Source of the DNA: Deltaproteobacteria bacterium
GTDB taxonomy: Bacteria > Bdellovibrionota > FAC87 > UBA2466
Reading direction: 5' to 3'
NCBI GenBank assembly: GCA_013205415.1
Contig: JABMMY010000340.1
Location: 1-9,763 of the forward strand
DNA: 9,763 nucleotides
Part shown: piece after piece, positions 1 through 5,922 of the stretch
How positions within the stretch are numbered: position 1 is the stretch's first letter
How the letters are laid out: the number at the start of each line of letters is the position of its first letter
Position numbers and translations under genes: made by a program
The notes under the pieces: generated by a model
The model's input: only the letters and a program-made list of their open reading frames with translations
Told to the model about the DNA's origin: nothing
Database searches by the model: none

Positions 1-1602
1 GTTCTTGGGGGGTGCAAAGGTTTCAGATACCGTTCGAGCAGAGACCCACCTAAAAAGATTTAATAGGCTTCCCGCTTTATCATTAGTTCCCGATCCTCTG
101 GCACCGCCAAAGGGCTGCTGTCCCACGACAGCTCCTGTGGGTTTATTATTAATGTAAAAATTTCCCGCGCTTTGAGTTAGCACCGTAAGTGCGAGATCAA
201 TCGCTTTTCGATCTTGGCTCCAGATACATCCTGTGAGGGCGTAGGGCGATGTCTCATCACAAAGCCTTAATGTCTCTTCGTATCTATTGTCATCGTAAGC
301 AAAAATGGTAATTACGGGTCCAAAGATCTCTTCACACATCGTACGATAACCAGGATTTTTAGTTTCAATGATAGTAGGCTCAATAAAATACCCAACCTCA
401 TCTTGGCATTTTCCACCCACGATAATTTCAGCCTCATCACTTTTCTTAACACCGTCGATATAGCCACGAATATTTTCAAAGGATTTTTTATCGATCACGG
501 CACCCATAAAATTTTTAAAATCGGATACATCACCTAGACTAATAGACTTAACCTCAGCCACCAATTTTTCCTTTACCTCTTTCCAGATGCTTTTGGGAAT
601 ATAGGCTCTTGAGGCGGCCGAACATTTTTGTCCTTGGTATTCAAAGGCCCCACGAACCATTGCTGTTACCAGACCATCAATATCGGCGGAGGGATGCGCA
701 AAAATAAAATCTTTACCTCCTGTTTCGCCTACAATTCTAGGATAACTACGATAGGAATGAATATTATCCCCGATAGTTTTCCACATATTCTGAAACACTC
801 CGGTACTCCCAGTAAAATGAACCCCTGCTAGATTTTTATCTTTAATGCAAATATCCCCTACAGTCGCTCCAGATCCAGGAAGAAACTGAATCACTCCGGG
901 CGGAAGGCCTGCCTCTTCAAAAAGCTTCATTAAAAAATGGCCAGAATAAACTGCTGTGGATGCCGGCTTCCATACCACCACATTGCCCAAGAGAGCTGCT
1001 GAGGTCGGAAGATTTCCCGCAATGGCTGTAAAGTTAAATGGAGTGACGGCAAAAACGAAACCTTCGAGGGGGCGGTACTCCATTCGATTCCACATTCCTG
1101 GCCCCGATTTTGGCTGCATGGAATACATCTGTTCTTGAAAGTGAACATTAAATCTTAAAAAATCGATCAATTCACAGGCCGAGTCGATCTCTGCTTGATA
1201 GCAGGTTTTACTTTGCCCTAGCATTGTTGCCGCATTTACCGTGGGTCTATACTTTGTGGCTAAAAGATCTGCCGCCTTTAAAAAAATAGCCGCTCGAGAA
1301 GAATAGGGCATTGCGGCCCAATCTTTTGCTACGTTAAGAGCGCCATTAATAGCAGCCTTTACCTCGTTAGGTCCCGCCTTATGATAATGACCTAGTTTAA
1401 GAGCGTGCCGATGAGGAGCGGTAATAGACTCGGTCTTTTCTGTCTTAATCGATCTGCCATTTATCACTATGGGAATTTCAGTTTCTATTGCGGATAGGGT
1501 CGTTAATTGTTTTTTTAACTCCCTTGTCTCTGTCGAATCTGGGGCATAATTTAAAACGGTTTCATTTTGCGGAACCGGAACTTGGGAAATGAGATTATTC
1601 AT
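1..1602 (-). CDS. pruA: L-glutamate gamma-semialdehyde dehydrogenase (1-pyrroline-5-carboxylate dehydrogenase), 3' end cut by the window
   Basis: This NAD-dependent enzyme oxidises glutamate semialdehyde, formed from pyrroline-5-carboxylate, to glutamate, the second step of proline catabolism in the cytoplasm. The minus-strand frame is open for 534 codons from ATG 1602 to the left edge. Visible landmarks are the cofactor-domain segment VTPFNFTAIAGN (residues 186-197), FTGSTGVF (263-270), the general-base Glu293 in VGETGGKDF, the nucleophile Cys327 in YQGQKCSAASRAY, and the late motif EEIFGPV. The last visible residues (ETFAPPKN) correspond to the family's near-terminal stretch, so only about nine residues are missing from a protein of about 543. 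The N-terminus and length fit the stand-alone ALDH4-type enzyme, not the bifunctional PutA fusion. A GGAG at 1609-1612 lies 6 nt before the start. It sits behind a terminator and probably has its own promoter. No proline dehydrogenase gene is visible here. Family assignment is secure; no frameshift was seen. Confidence 0.96.
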   Translation of the reverse strand, partial: MNNLISQVPVPQNETVLNYAPDSTETRELKKQLTTLSAIETEIPIVINGRSIKTEKTESITAPHRHALKLGHYHKAGPNEVKAAINGALNVAKDWAAMPYSSRAAIFLKAADLLATKYRPTVNAATMLGQSKTCYQAEIDSACELIDFLRFNVHFQEQMYSMQPKSGPGMWNRMEYRPLEGFVFAVTPFNFTAIAGNLPTSAALLGNVVVWKPASTAVYSGHFLMKLFEEAGLPPGVIQFLPGSGATVGDICIKDKNLAGVHFTGSTGVFQNMWKTIGDNIHSYRSYPRIVGETGGKDFIFAHPSADIDGLVTAMVRGAFEYQGQKCSAASRAYIPKSIWKEVKEKLVAEVKSISLGDVSDFKNFMGAVIDKKSFENIRGYIDGVKKSDEAEIIVGGKCQDEVGYFIEPTIIETKNPGYRTMCEEIFGPVITIFAYDDNRYEETLRLCDETSPYALTGCIWSQDRKAIDLALTVLTQSAGNFYINNKPTGAVVGQQPFGGARGSGTNDKAGSLLNLFRWVSARTVSETFAPPKN

Positions 1603-1624
1603 ATTTTTCTCCGAGAGGTAATCA

Positions 1625-1654
1625 CTAATAACATAGCCCTTCAATGAGTGACAA
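1625..1654 (-). promoter_or_regulatory. Candidate promoter for pruA
   Basis: Reading the minus strand, TTGTCA (1649-1654, 5 of 6 to the sigma-70 -35 consensus) is followed after 18 nt by TATTAG (1625-1630, 4 of 6 to the -10). It lies between the upstream terminator and the pruA ribosome site, where a promoter is expected. The match is modest and the spacer slightly long, so this is only a candidate. Confidence 0.3.
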
Positions 1655-1672
1655 CGGTCGATCTTTAAAGAC

Positions 1673-1707
1673 AAAAAAAAGCGCGAGGCTTTAGAAGCTC
1701 ACGCTTT
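1673..1707 (-). terminator. Intrinsic terminator of the small basic-protein gene
   Basis: On the minus strand the arm AAAGCGTGAG (1698-1707) pairs with CTCGCGCTTT (1678-1687), 10 pairs with one G-U, around a 10-nt loop. The T-run overlaps the end of the hairpin and extends to 1673, giving eight consecutive T. It lies about 30 nt beyond the stop codon at 1740 and separates that gene from pruA. A second copy of the upstream arm at 1713-1722 could pair with the same downstream arm through a larger loop. Confidence 0.85.
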
Positions 1708-1720
1708 AGAATCTCACGCT
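1691..1720. repeat. Tandem 15-bp direct repeat containing the terminator's upstream arm
   Basis: Two adjacent 15-bp units, ttagaagctcacgct (1691-1705) and ttagaatctcacgct (1706-1720), differ at one base (g1697 versus t1712). Both contain the arm ctcacgct, which is complementary to the downstream terminator arm. It looks like a local duplication within the terminator. Confidence 0.85.
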
Positions 1721-1739
1721 TTACTAGTAAATATGAAAT

Positions 1740-1985
1740 CTATTTTCTTTTTTTCTTTCTTCCTCGACGCGAAAGCTTCGCTTTCGAAACATCACCCTGT
1801 TTATCGATGAAATACAAAAATCCAGTCTCTCGCTTCAGGCCTACCTTTTCAACCATTTGAGGTTTAATTTTTGAAGCTTTTCTTCCTCGCCCCATTTTAG
1901 CGCGAGATACATTTCCTTTTTTGTCGAGATAGTATAACCATCCCTCCTCTTTTTTAACTCCGACTTTCGCCACTTTGGTAGCCAT
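1740..1985 (-). CDS. Small highly basic protein of two tandem modules, function unknown
   Basis: This 81-residue protein has no signal peptide or membrane segment. It is two copies of one module: residues 4-36 (KVAKVGVKKEEGWLYYLDKK and onward to GRGRK) and residues 45-77 (VEKVGLKRETGFLYFIDKQG and onward to RRGRK). The shared pattern is KVG-[VL]-K+E-x-G-[WF]-LY-[YF]-[LI]-DK-x-G-[ND]-VS-+-AK-[ML], followed by an Arg/Gly/Lys patch. The tail RRGRKKKRK and the internal GRGRK resemble RGR-cored AT-hooks, so nucleic-acid binding is plausible but is inference. The ATG start is supported by GGAGG 4 nt upstream, and a terminator follows the stop, so it is probably a separate transcription unit. I have an impression that single-module relatives occur in deltaproteobacteria and Bdellovibrionota, but I cannot name a characterised one. 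The internal repeat supports a real gene. Confidence 0.85.
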   Translation of the reverse strand: MATKVAKVGVKKEEGWLYYLDKKGNVSRAKMGRGRKASKIKPQMVEKVGLKRETGFLYFIDKQGDVSKAKLSRRGRKKKRK

Positions 1986-1989
1986 ATTG

Positions 1990-1994
1990 CCTCC
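1990..1994 (-). promoter_or_regulatory. Strong Shine-Dalgarno of the small basic-protein gene
   Basis: The minus strand reads GGAGG here, with 4 nt before the ATG at 1985. It fixes the start of the 81-residue protein and suggests efficient translation, in contrast to the weak site of the gene upstream. Confidence 0.75.
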
Positions 1995-2037
1995 GGTGAG
2001 TTGCTTTTTAAGTTAGCACGGTCTTTTTATCGACTGA

Positions 2038-2064
2038 AGTATAAAGTTTATCTATCGGCTCCAA
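2038..2064 (-). promoter_or_regulatory. Candidate promoter of the small basic-protein gene
   Basis: The minus strand has TATACT at 2038-2043 (5 of 6 to the -10 consensus), with TTGGAG at 2059-2064 as the best -35, but the spacer is only 15 nt. Near-identical octamers AGCCGATA (2053-2060) and AGTCGATA (2028-2035) flank the -10. I saw no terminator between the deacetylase-like gene and this one, so read-through from the haem operon may also contribute. Confidence 0.3.
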
Positions 2065-2073
2065 TTTTACAAG

Positions 2074-2841
2074 TCAAAAACACCAAATGGGAAGATCCCA
2101 CCATTGGCTCTCATGCGTCACAGCCCCTTTTCCATTAGAAATACACCCTACGAGGTTTAAGGCACTCAGAGACTCAACGTTCCATGCTCCAGCATCGATA
2201 CTACTAGATATCCTTGCCACCTTCGGAGTCAGCTTCAATTGTTGTCGCATAAAATATATTCCGTGACCTACAAGATCGGTTTTTTGGGGACCTACATAGA
2301 GAGTCACGCCCCACTCTACAAGCTCTTTGGGAAGTTCGATTAGTTTTCCCCAGGTACAAAAAAAGAGGGTAGGATCAATGAGGTCCAGGGGTAACGGGCC
2401 TACCTCTCTTCTTAATCCTCTTAAAAAAACGTCGACAGCATCAGGGGCCTTCCATGCCTCATTTTTTTTCTGACAAAGGATCTCCGCGGTTATTTTTTTA
2501 GGATAGGCCTTGGAGTAAAAATCTAACTCCTCCTCCATGGGTAATCTATTTAAACCAATGCAGTCGGGTCGTAGAAAAATAGTAAAGGGAATGTTTTTAC
2601 CGATCAAAAAGGGTATGGCTCTTAACAGAACGCTTTTTCTTGGGTTTTTAAATAAAACTGCGGCTAAGCCCTGTCCCTTTTTATTCCTAATCCTTCCGGT
2701 AATCTCCTCAATTTTTGAAAACCGATAAAATTTTTCTACCTCCTCAATCTGATTTTCAAATTCTGAGAGGTTAGTATCATCAATATGGTCATATTCTAAT
2801 AGGAGTGAATTATTTTTTCCTAGCCAGTTTGAAATCATCAT
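2074..2841 (-). CDS. NodB/polysaccharide-deacetylase-like protein lacking the canonical metal ligands; last gene of the haem operon
   Basis: This 255-residue protein has no obvious signal peptide and no close function that I recognise. Its layout follows the carbohydrate-esterase-4 (NodB) fold: SLLLEYDHIDD (12-22) resembles the opening MYHRVDD-type strand; FEN...YRFSKIEEI (28-47) resembles the linker helix; LAAVLFKNPRKSVLLRAIPF (59-78) sits where TFDDGYRxN...ALPxL is expected; IPFTIFLRPDCIG (84-96) matches IPATFFV-type strands; TWGKLIELP (163-171), then GVTLYVGPQKTDL (178-190) sits where GxEIGSHTxTHPDL is expected; and GAWNVESLSA plus VGCISNGKGAVT (218-242) match the C-terminal strands. Asp-Asp of FDDG is replaced by Lys-Asn, and the HxxxH zinc pair by Gln and Asp or Leu, so metal-dependent deacetylation is unlikely. 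It starts at ATG 2841, overlapping the hemN stop by 4 nt (ATGA) with no clear Shine-Dalgarno, so it is probably coupled to HemN translation. Coding status is strong; fold is moderately sure; role is unknown. Confidence 0.75.
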   Translation of the reverse strand: MMISNWLGKNNSLLLEYDHIDDTNLSEFENQIEEVEKFYRFSKIEEITGRIRNKKGQGLAAVLFKNPRKSVLLRAIPFLIGKNIPFTIFLRPDCIGLNRLPMEEELDFYSKAYPKKITAEILCQKKNEAWKAPDAVDVFLRGLRREVGPLPLDLIDPTLFFCTWGKLIELPKELVEWGVTLYVGPQKTDLVGHGIYFMRQQLKLTPKVARISSSIDAGAWNVESLSALNLVGCISNGKGAVTHESQWWDLPIWCF

Positions 2842-4202
2842 AACGTCTTTGAATAGGTAGCCTGTGTCGGAAGAGAAAGATACGCATCAAAAATCATAGC
2901 CACATTACGAATAAATAATCTTCCCAAATCTGTGATCACTATCCCTTGACTATCGACCGTTAAAATTCCCTCAGAAGCAAACTCACTTAATAATTTTATT
3001 TCATTTTGAAATGTAATTTCAAAACTATGATTAAAAAGCGACCGATAGTCTTCAAATCGCAATACAAACTTACACATCAATTGCTGAATAATCCACTTTC
3101 TCTGCACATCATCGGAGGTCAAAAGACACCCTCTAAATGACGATAGCCCCTCGTGGGCTATGCTATCTTGATAGGGCATAGTTTCACGAGTATTCTGAAA
3201 ATAATTTCCACCTACTTCGCCAATAGCTGAAGCCCCAATTCCAATCATTCCTGCTCCACGCTTAACGGTGTAGCCCATAAAGTTTCGATAGAGAGTTTCC
3301 TTTTCGATAGCGAGAAATAGTTCGTCAGATTCCAGAGCAAAGTGATCCATACCAATAGAACGATATCCATTTTGGGTGAATTCGGTATAACCATCGCTAA
3401 AAATAGCTAACCGATCCTCAGAATCGGGTCGTTCAAATTTATCCATAATCTTTTGATGCGGTCGCAAAGAGGGTAGATGGGCATAGTTATATAGGGCAAT
3501 TCTATCGGGTCTTAAAGCAATCACCTGCTGCAAAGTTTTGTGAAAAGACCGTTTAGTCTGCAAGGGCAATCCATAAATTAAATCAAAATTAATCCCCTGG
3601 AAGCCCAGTTCACGACAAAATTTTAGCATATTAGAGGTCAGTTCTATCGACTGAATTCGGTTAACGGCTTTCTGTACATTCTCATTAAAATCCTGAACCC
3701 CTAAACTCACACGATTAAAACCCAAGCGTCTTAAAGTAGACAGCTGTTCATTACTTGTGACTCTAGGATCAATTTCGATGCTAACTTCGGCACCCTCTGC
3801 GAGATCAAAATATTTTAAGGTGGCCAGATGAAGTCTTTCAATCTCCTGCGAGGTCATGAAGGTAGGCGTGCCTCCGCCCCAACTTATTTGGGAGAGTGTC
3901 TGTCTGCGTCCAATGGTCTCCGATACAGTCTTAAGCTCTTTAATTAAAGCCTCAATGTAAACACCACTCTTAGAATGGTCTTTAGTAATTTGAATGTTAC
4001 AACCACAGTAAAAACAAAGTGCTTCACAAAAAGGGATATGAATATAGAGCGCAATAGGCTCAGTATTGCCGGAAAAACTTTTTTTCAATTGCTCTTGATA
4101 CCTCTCAATCTTCAGGTTTTCCGTCCACTGTGGCGCTGTGGGATAGGAGGTATATCTAGGGCCTGAGGTTGCATATTTTTTAATAAGTTGGGTTAAATCC
4201 AT
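2838..4202 (-). CDS. hemN: Oxygen-independent coproporphyrinogen III oxidase (dehydrogenase), radical SAM
   Basis: HemN decarboxylates the two propionates on rings A and B of coproporphyrinogen III, giving protoporphyrinogen IX without O2, using a [4Fe-4S] cluster and S-adenosylmethionine in the cytoplasm. The 454-residue length matches HemN. The cluster ligands are Cys59, Cys63 and Cys66 in FCEALCFYCGCN, with Cys68 as the family's extra Cys. Tyr53 in YIHIPFC, SAM-binding GGGTPT (109-114), EIDPR (143-147), NFDLIYGLPLQT (205-216), IGMDHFAL (283-290) and RNFMGYT (306-312) all match true HemN. The C-terminal domain is complete. The long IGMDHFAL and RNFMGYT segments argue against the paralogue HemW, a haem chaperone. 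The start ATG 4202 overlaps hemE by 10 nt and has two Shine-Dalgarno candidates. Pairing with hemE puts consecutive pathway steps together. No oxygen-dependent hemF is seen here. Confidence 0.97.
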   Translation of the reverse strand: MDLTQLIKKYATSGPRYTSYPTAPQWTENLKIERYQEQLKKSFSGNTEPIALYIHIPFCEALCFYCGCNIQITKDHSKSGVYIEALIKELKTVSETIGRRQTLSQISWGGGTPTFMTSQEIERLHLATLKYFDLAEGAEVSIEIDPRVTSNEQLSTLRRLGFNRVSLGVQDFNENVQKAVNRIQSIELTSNMLKFCRELGFQGINFDLIYGLPLQTKRSFHKTLQQVIALRPDRIALYNYAHLPSLRPHQKIMDKFERPDSEDRLAIFSDGYTEFTQNGYRSIGMDHFALESDELFLAIEKETLYRNFMGYTVKRGAGMIGIGASAIGEVGGNYFQNTRETMPYQDSIAHEGLSSFRGCLLTSDDVQRKWIIQQLMCKFVLRFEDYRSLFNHSFEITFQNEIKLLSEFASEGILTVDSQGIVITDLGRLFIRNVAMIFDAYLSLPTQATYSKTL

Positions 4203-5221
4203 AAGCTCCTTGCCTCCTGTACAAAGGCTCTAGCATTTTCTACTGGAGTTCCTGGTAAAATACCGTGAGCCAGATTCATAATCACATTTCTCTGTAGGCC
4301 TCGGGCCTCCTGCACGAGTAATCGTGTCTTTAATCTCACCTGGCCTTCAGTGCCTTTAAGCAACAAAATAGGATCAAGATTTCCCTGAAAGAAAACATTT
4401 CTAGGAAATTGTTTGTCTAATTCGGTTAGAGAAACTAACTCATCAACGCTAAAACCAGACACAGGCAATGAAGAAAATAGTGGTGTTAGATGTGAGGAGT
4501 GCTTTGTAAAATAGATAGCAGGCACTCCCTTCTCTTTTAGTTTCAAAAACATGTTATCTAAAATTTTAGAGTAGTGATTCTCAAAAAATTTTCTGGGCAT
4601 GTGTCCAATCCAGGTATCAAATAGCTGGACCATGTGCGCTCCAGATCGATGTTGATATTCTAGGTATCTCACCGTGGCATCACCTAATGTTTGAAGACAA
4701 CTGGCCAGTGATGCAGGATCAGTGTGCATCCAAGATTTAATCTGTTCAAAATTTCGATTGCTCTGCCCTTCAATCAAATAAGATCCCACGGTCCAAGGGG
4801 CCCCTGCGAAACCTAGAAGTGTCATCTCATTAGGGATTTGCTTTTTAATAAGAGAGAGAGCCTCTCCTACAAAACCGGTGTGGTGAGAGGGATCATAACC
4901 TTCAAAAATTTTAAACTGATCCTCAGTCCGTAGGGGTATTTCAGTGATGGGCCCTACAGACTCCTTCATCGTGATAGGAAGGCCTAATCCAAAGGGCATT
5001 GTCAAAATATCGGAGAAGAAAATAATCGCATCGACAGGAATGTCTTCCATGGGTAAAAGACTCACTTCAGCTGCGATTTCTGGCTGAGTTGCCATTTCCC
5101 AAAATGAATATTTCGCTCGTATCGCACGATACTTTGGCAAATAACGACCCGCTTGCCTCATCATCCACACGGGAAATCTGCCCATGGCCTGTCCTGATAA
5201 ATATTTCATTAAAAATGGCAT
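4193..5221 (-). CDS. hemE: Uroporphyrinogen III decarboxylase
   Basis: HemE removes the four acetate carboxyls of uroporphyrinogen III to give coproporphyrinogen III; it is a cofactor-free cytoplasmic TIM-barrel enzyme. At 342 residues it is of normal length. The signature PVWMMRQAGRYLPKYR (residues 18-32 region, with Arg23 and Arg27) binds substrate carboxylates. The catalytic Asp71 is in FFSDIL. GFAGAPWTVGSYLIEG (137-152, Tyr148), QLFDTW (199-204) and the C-terminal NLAHGILPGTP with His319 are all present. I start it at ATG 5221, which shares one base with the response-regulator stop (TGATG) and has AAGGA 8 nt upstream. An in-frame TTG at 5224 would add one residue and is less likely. The stop overlaps hemN by 10 nt. 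No key residue is missing. Confidence 0.97.
   Translation of the reverse strand: MPFLMKYLSGQAMGRFPVWMMRQAGRYLPKYRAIRAKYSFWEMATQPEIAAEVSLLPMEDIPVDAIIFFSDILTMPFGLGLPITMKESVGPITEIPLRTEDQFKIFEGYDPSHHTGFVGEALSLIKKQIPNEMTLLGFAGAPWTVGSYLIEGQSNRNFEQIKSWMHTDPASLASCLQTLGDATVRYLEYQHRSGAHMVQLFDTWIGHMPRKFFENHYSKILDNMFLKLKEKGVPAIYFTKHSSHLTPLFSSLPVSGFSVDELVSLTELDKQFPRNVFFQGNLDPILLLKGTEGQVRLKTRLLVQEARGLQRNVIMNLAHGILPGTPVENARAFVQEARSLWI
4206..4218 (-). promoter_or_regulatory. Two adjacent Shine-Dalgarno candidates for hemN inside the end of hemE
   Basis: The minus strand reads AGGAGG (4213-4218) and then AAGGAG (4206-4211) before the hemN ATG. The first is 10 nt from the start and the second 3 nt, so either may be used. 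Both are inside hemE codons, consistent with translational coupling. Confidence 0.6.
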
Positions 5222-5922
5222 CAAGGAGTTCCTTTTTTACTAAATTTATACCCAGCACCTCTAATGGAATGAATATATTTAGGACTACCAGGGTTATCAA
5301 AAAGTTTGCGTAGTCTTAGAATAAAATTATCCACAGTTCGTGCTGAGGGAAACACATCGTAGCCCCACACCTGGTTTAAGATCTCATCTCGACTTACTAC
5401 CTGTGCTTCCTTTTCCACAAGTAGTTTCATTAACATGCACTCTTTTTGAGTCAGGAGGAAAATATTCTTTCCGTTTCGTCCTTCAAACTTTATAAAATCG
5501 ATAGCTTTATCGTCCCATTCAAAAACCGATAAATTAGAGGGTAGCTGCGCATACCAAGATCTTCTTTTCAACATCCCATCTACACGCAGAAGGAGCTCCT
5601 CCATTTCAAAGGGTTTGGTTAGATAATCATCGGCCCCCACTTTTAATCCCTCGATCCGATCACTCGGTTCCGATAGTGCAGACAACATTAAAATCGGAAG
5701 TATTGGATATTTTTTCCTGAGTGATAGGCACAATTCCAGCCCCGTTTTTTCACCTGCCAAAAGCACGTCTAAAATATAGAGGTCCCATTTTTTATCTGAG
5801 ATCTCAATCACGAGTTCAGCCTGTTCAAAAACATCAACTTCATACCCTCGTTGAACAAGTTTTTCTGCCACCAGTTCTCTGATAGTAGGATCATCCTCCA
5901 CTAAGCAAATACGGTTATCCAT
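5221..5922 (-). CDS. OmpR/PhoB-family DNA-binding response regulator
   Basis: This 233-residue cytoplasmic transcription factor has an N-terminal receiver domain (about 1-120) and a C-terminal winged-helix domain (about 130-230). The receiver has the acidic pair Asp10-Asp11 (VEDD), phospho-acceptor Asp52 (YILDVLL), the switch Ser81 (MLSAL), Tyr100 and Lys103 (DDYLTKPF), so it should be phosphorylatable. The effector has LTQKE near 157-161, the recognition-helix stretch SARTVDNFILRLRKLF and the wing YIHSIRGAGYKF, typical of the family. The start ATG 5922 overlaps the kinase stop by 8 nt and has GGGAG at 5929-5933. It is therefore the partner of the kinase directly upstream. Placement between hemL and hemE suggests that it senses or adjusts haem supply, but its targets are not visible: the operon's own promoter is outside the window. 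The specific orthologue is not recognised. Confidence 0.95.
   Translation of the reverse strand: MDNRICLVEDDPTIRELVAEKLVQRGYEVDVFEQAELVIEISDKKWDLYILDVLLAGEKTGLELCLSLRKKYPILPILMLSALSEPSDRIEGLKVGADDYLTKPFEMEELLLRVDGMLKRRSWYAQLPSNLSVFEWDDKAIDFIKFEGRNGKNIFLLTQKECMLMKLLVEKEAQVVSRDEILNQVWGYDVFPSARTVDNFILRLRKLFDNPGSPKYIHSIRGAGYKFSKKGTP
5230..5234 (-). promoter_or_regulatory. Shine-Dalgarno deciding the hemE start
   Basis: The minus strand reads AAGGA here, 8 nt before ATG 5221 and 5 nt before TTG 5224. The spacing and the much more common ATG favour 5221. The site lies in the last codons of the response-regulator gene. Confidence 0.6.

Noticed and set aside
628..831. Plus-strand open frame inside pruA, and similar ones at 956-1138, 2537-2728, 3975-4166, 5089-5313, 6619-6870 and 7475-7717
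   Set aside because: All are antisense to conserved enzymes or regulators with intact motifs; none shows domain features or a ribosome site.
930..1148. Minus-strand open frame in another frame of pruA, and likewise 5067-5300 and 7431-7628
   Set aside because: They overlap pruA, hemE/regulator and hemL, whose frames carry the conserved motifs, so these are alternative-frame shadows.
1770..1786. Hairpin cgaaag-cttcg-ctttcg inside the small basic-protein gene
   Set aside because: It lies in codons for the C-terminal basic region, only 6 pairs without a following T-run, and is likely a by-product of Ser/Lys/Ala codons.
2074..2841. Active polysaccharide deacetylase
   Set aside because: The layout fits the family, but the metal-binding Asp pair and His pair are replaced, and no secretion signal is visible.
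5222..5224. TTG as the start of hemE
   Set aside because: ATG 5221 immediately follows, with better spacing to AAGGA and a standard TGATG coupling.
5225..5234. Short inverted repeat over the hemE ribosome site
   Set aside because: The arms leave only about a 2-nt loop, too tight for a stable RNA hairpin, and the length is within chance.
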